A DNA stretch of 6,774 nt from Draconibacterium orientale (GTDB lineage Bacteria; Bacteroidota; Bacteroidia; Bacteroidales; UBA12170): assembly GCA_020718315.1 (NCBI GenBank), contig DYSK01000014.1, positions 1 through 6,774 of the forward strand, in the 5' to 3' direction. Shown here piece after piece: positions 6,504 to 6,774 of this stretch. A model generated the notes under the pieces. The model searched no databases. It saw only the letters and a program-made list of their open reading frames with translations, and had not been told where the DNA came from. How positions within the stretch are numbered: position 1 is the stretch's first letter; the number at the start of each line of letters is the position of its first letter. Position numbers and translations under genes: made by a program.

Positions 6504-6535
6504 TTTCCAATTCTATTGGATGTTTTATATATTTG
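6504..6535 (+). promoter_or_regulatory. Bacteroidota-type promoter for the gene at 6563
   Basis: TTTC (6504-6507), 20 nt, then TATATTTG (6528-6535). The -7 element is a full match to TAnnTTTG, the -33 element has one mismatch and the spacer is ideal. Transcription would begin near 6542, about 20 nt before the ATG. Confidence 0.55.
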
Positions 6536-6562
6536 GGTATTATTTTATAAAAATGTACTACT

Positions 6563-6774
6563 ATGGCAATATTTTCATTTAAGCAGCTAATATACGGGGG
6601 AATGGTTTCAATAGCCGGAGTCGATGGAAGTGTAACTTCTTCGGAGACAAAACACGTAAACGAGGTTTTTGACAAATACCTGAAAATGGGTGGTAGCGAA
6701 AAGAAAGAAGTACTTAAAGTTTGGGAAGAAAAGGGCGAAGCCCCGTTTACGGAATTGCTGATTGCCGAACTTCA
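6563..6774 (+). CDS. N-terminal part of a possible TerB-like protein (3' end outside window)
   Basis: An open frame of 70 codons plus two bases runs off the window end. ATG at 6563 is the first start after an in-frame stop at 6548-6550, and a good promoter lies just upstream. The visible part is all helical and charged. After a short hydrophobic head (MAIFSFKQLIYGGMVSIAGV) comes VDGSVTSSETKHVNEVF (20-36), which resembles the first acidic 'aDGxvsxxE' turn-helix of TerB/tellurite-resistance-like domains, followed by a second charged helix (45-58). TerB-like domains are found in stress- and metal-related proteins of uncertain mechanism. No Shine-Dalgarno is seen. The coding nature is fairly sure, the family assignment much less so. 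Confidence 0.55.
   Translation, partial: MAIFSFKQLIYGGMVSIAGVDGSVTSSETKHVNEVFDKYLKMGGSEKKEVLKVWEEKGEAPFTELLIAEL

Larger units (their letters stand above)
6237..6562. other. Divergent intergenic region with repeats, no gene seen
   Basis: The 326 bp between dus (minus) and the gene at 6563 (plus) are very AT-rich and hold no convincing ORF or RNA gene. The region carries a promoter candidate at each end. It also has a small perfect hairpin CCAAC-CGAAA-GTTGG (6377-6391), which is not followed by a T-run in either direction. A palindrome and a direct repeat in its right half are listed separately. Confidence 0.6.

Noticed and set aside
6481..6675. Minus-strand open frame of 64 codons
   Set aside because: It is antisense to the promoter-backed gene at 6563 and would run through its promoter elements; no motif seen.
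1..6774. CRISPR array, insertion sequence, tRNA or rRNA gene
   Set aside because: Read through for spaced repeats, transposase motifs, terminal inverted repeats and tRNA cloverleaf signatures; none found.

Overview
The window looks like chromosomal DNA of a member of the Bacteroidota (Bacteroidetes), probably an anaerobe. The DNA is AT-rich. Two promoters match or nearly match the Bacteroidota consensus (TTTG, 19-21 nt, TAnnTTTG), and most start codons lack a Shine-Dalgarno sequence. The gene families present (prephenate dehydratase, DUF5320, DUF89, FadH-type flavoenzyme, CGGC protein, Dus) fit that lineage and lifestyle. The genus cannot be read from the sequence.

Layout. Bases 1-774 hold the 3' part of pheA (prephenate dehydratase with ACT domain), whose start lies outside the window. 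A 90-bp gap carries a near-perfect Bacteroidota promoter and the only strong Shine-Dalgarno of the window. These serve a two-gene unit (865-1391): a Gly/Arg-rich DUF5320-type protein with a C-terminal coiled coil, then a Gly-rich six-cysteine zinc-ribbon protein translationally coupled by ATGA. Next is a gap of about 610 bp without a convincing gene. It has short open fragments that may be a decayed gene, and a doubtful 56-codon ORF overlapping the next gene by ATGA.

Bases 2003-5189 form a tight three-gene operon: a DUF89/ARMT1-like metal-dependent phosphatase, a 618-residue old-yellow-enzyme/FadH-type Fe-S flavoprotein and a cysteine-rich CGGC-domain protein, separated by only 22 and 12 bp. 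A short convergent gap follows. On the minus strand is a complete tRNA-dihydrouridine synthase (5253-6236). After a 326-bp divergent intergenic region with repeats and a good promoter, the window ends inside a plus-strand gene (from 6563) that may encode a TerB-like helical protein.

How they may work together. pheA and dus are housekeeping genes. The accessory interest lies in the two cysteine/metal-rich units. The 865-1391 pair belongs to families I recall from anaerobes near Mrp/NifX-type Fe-S proteins, but no such partner is seen here. The DUF89-OYE-CGGC operon combines a phosphatase, a reductase and a putative metal- or thiol-binding protein. Its joint substrate is unknown, and a shared pathway is inferred from spacing only.
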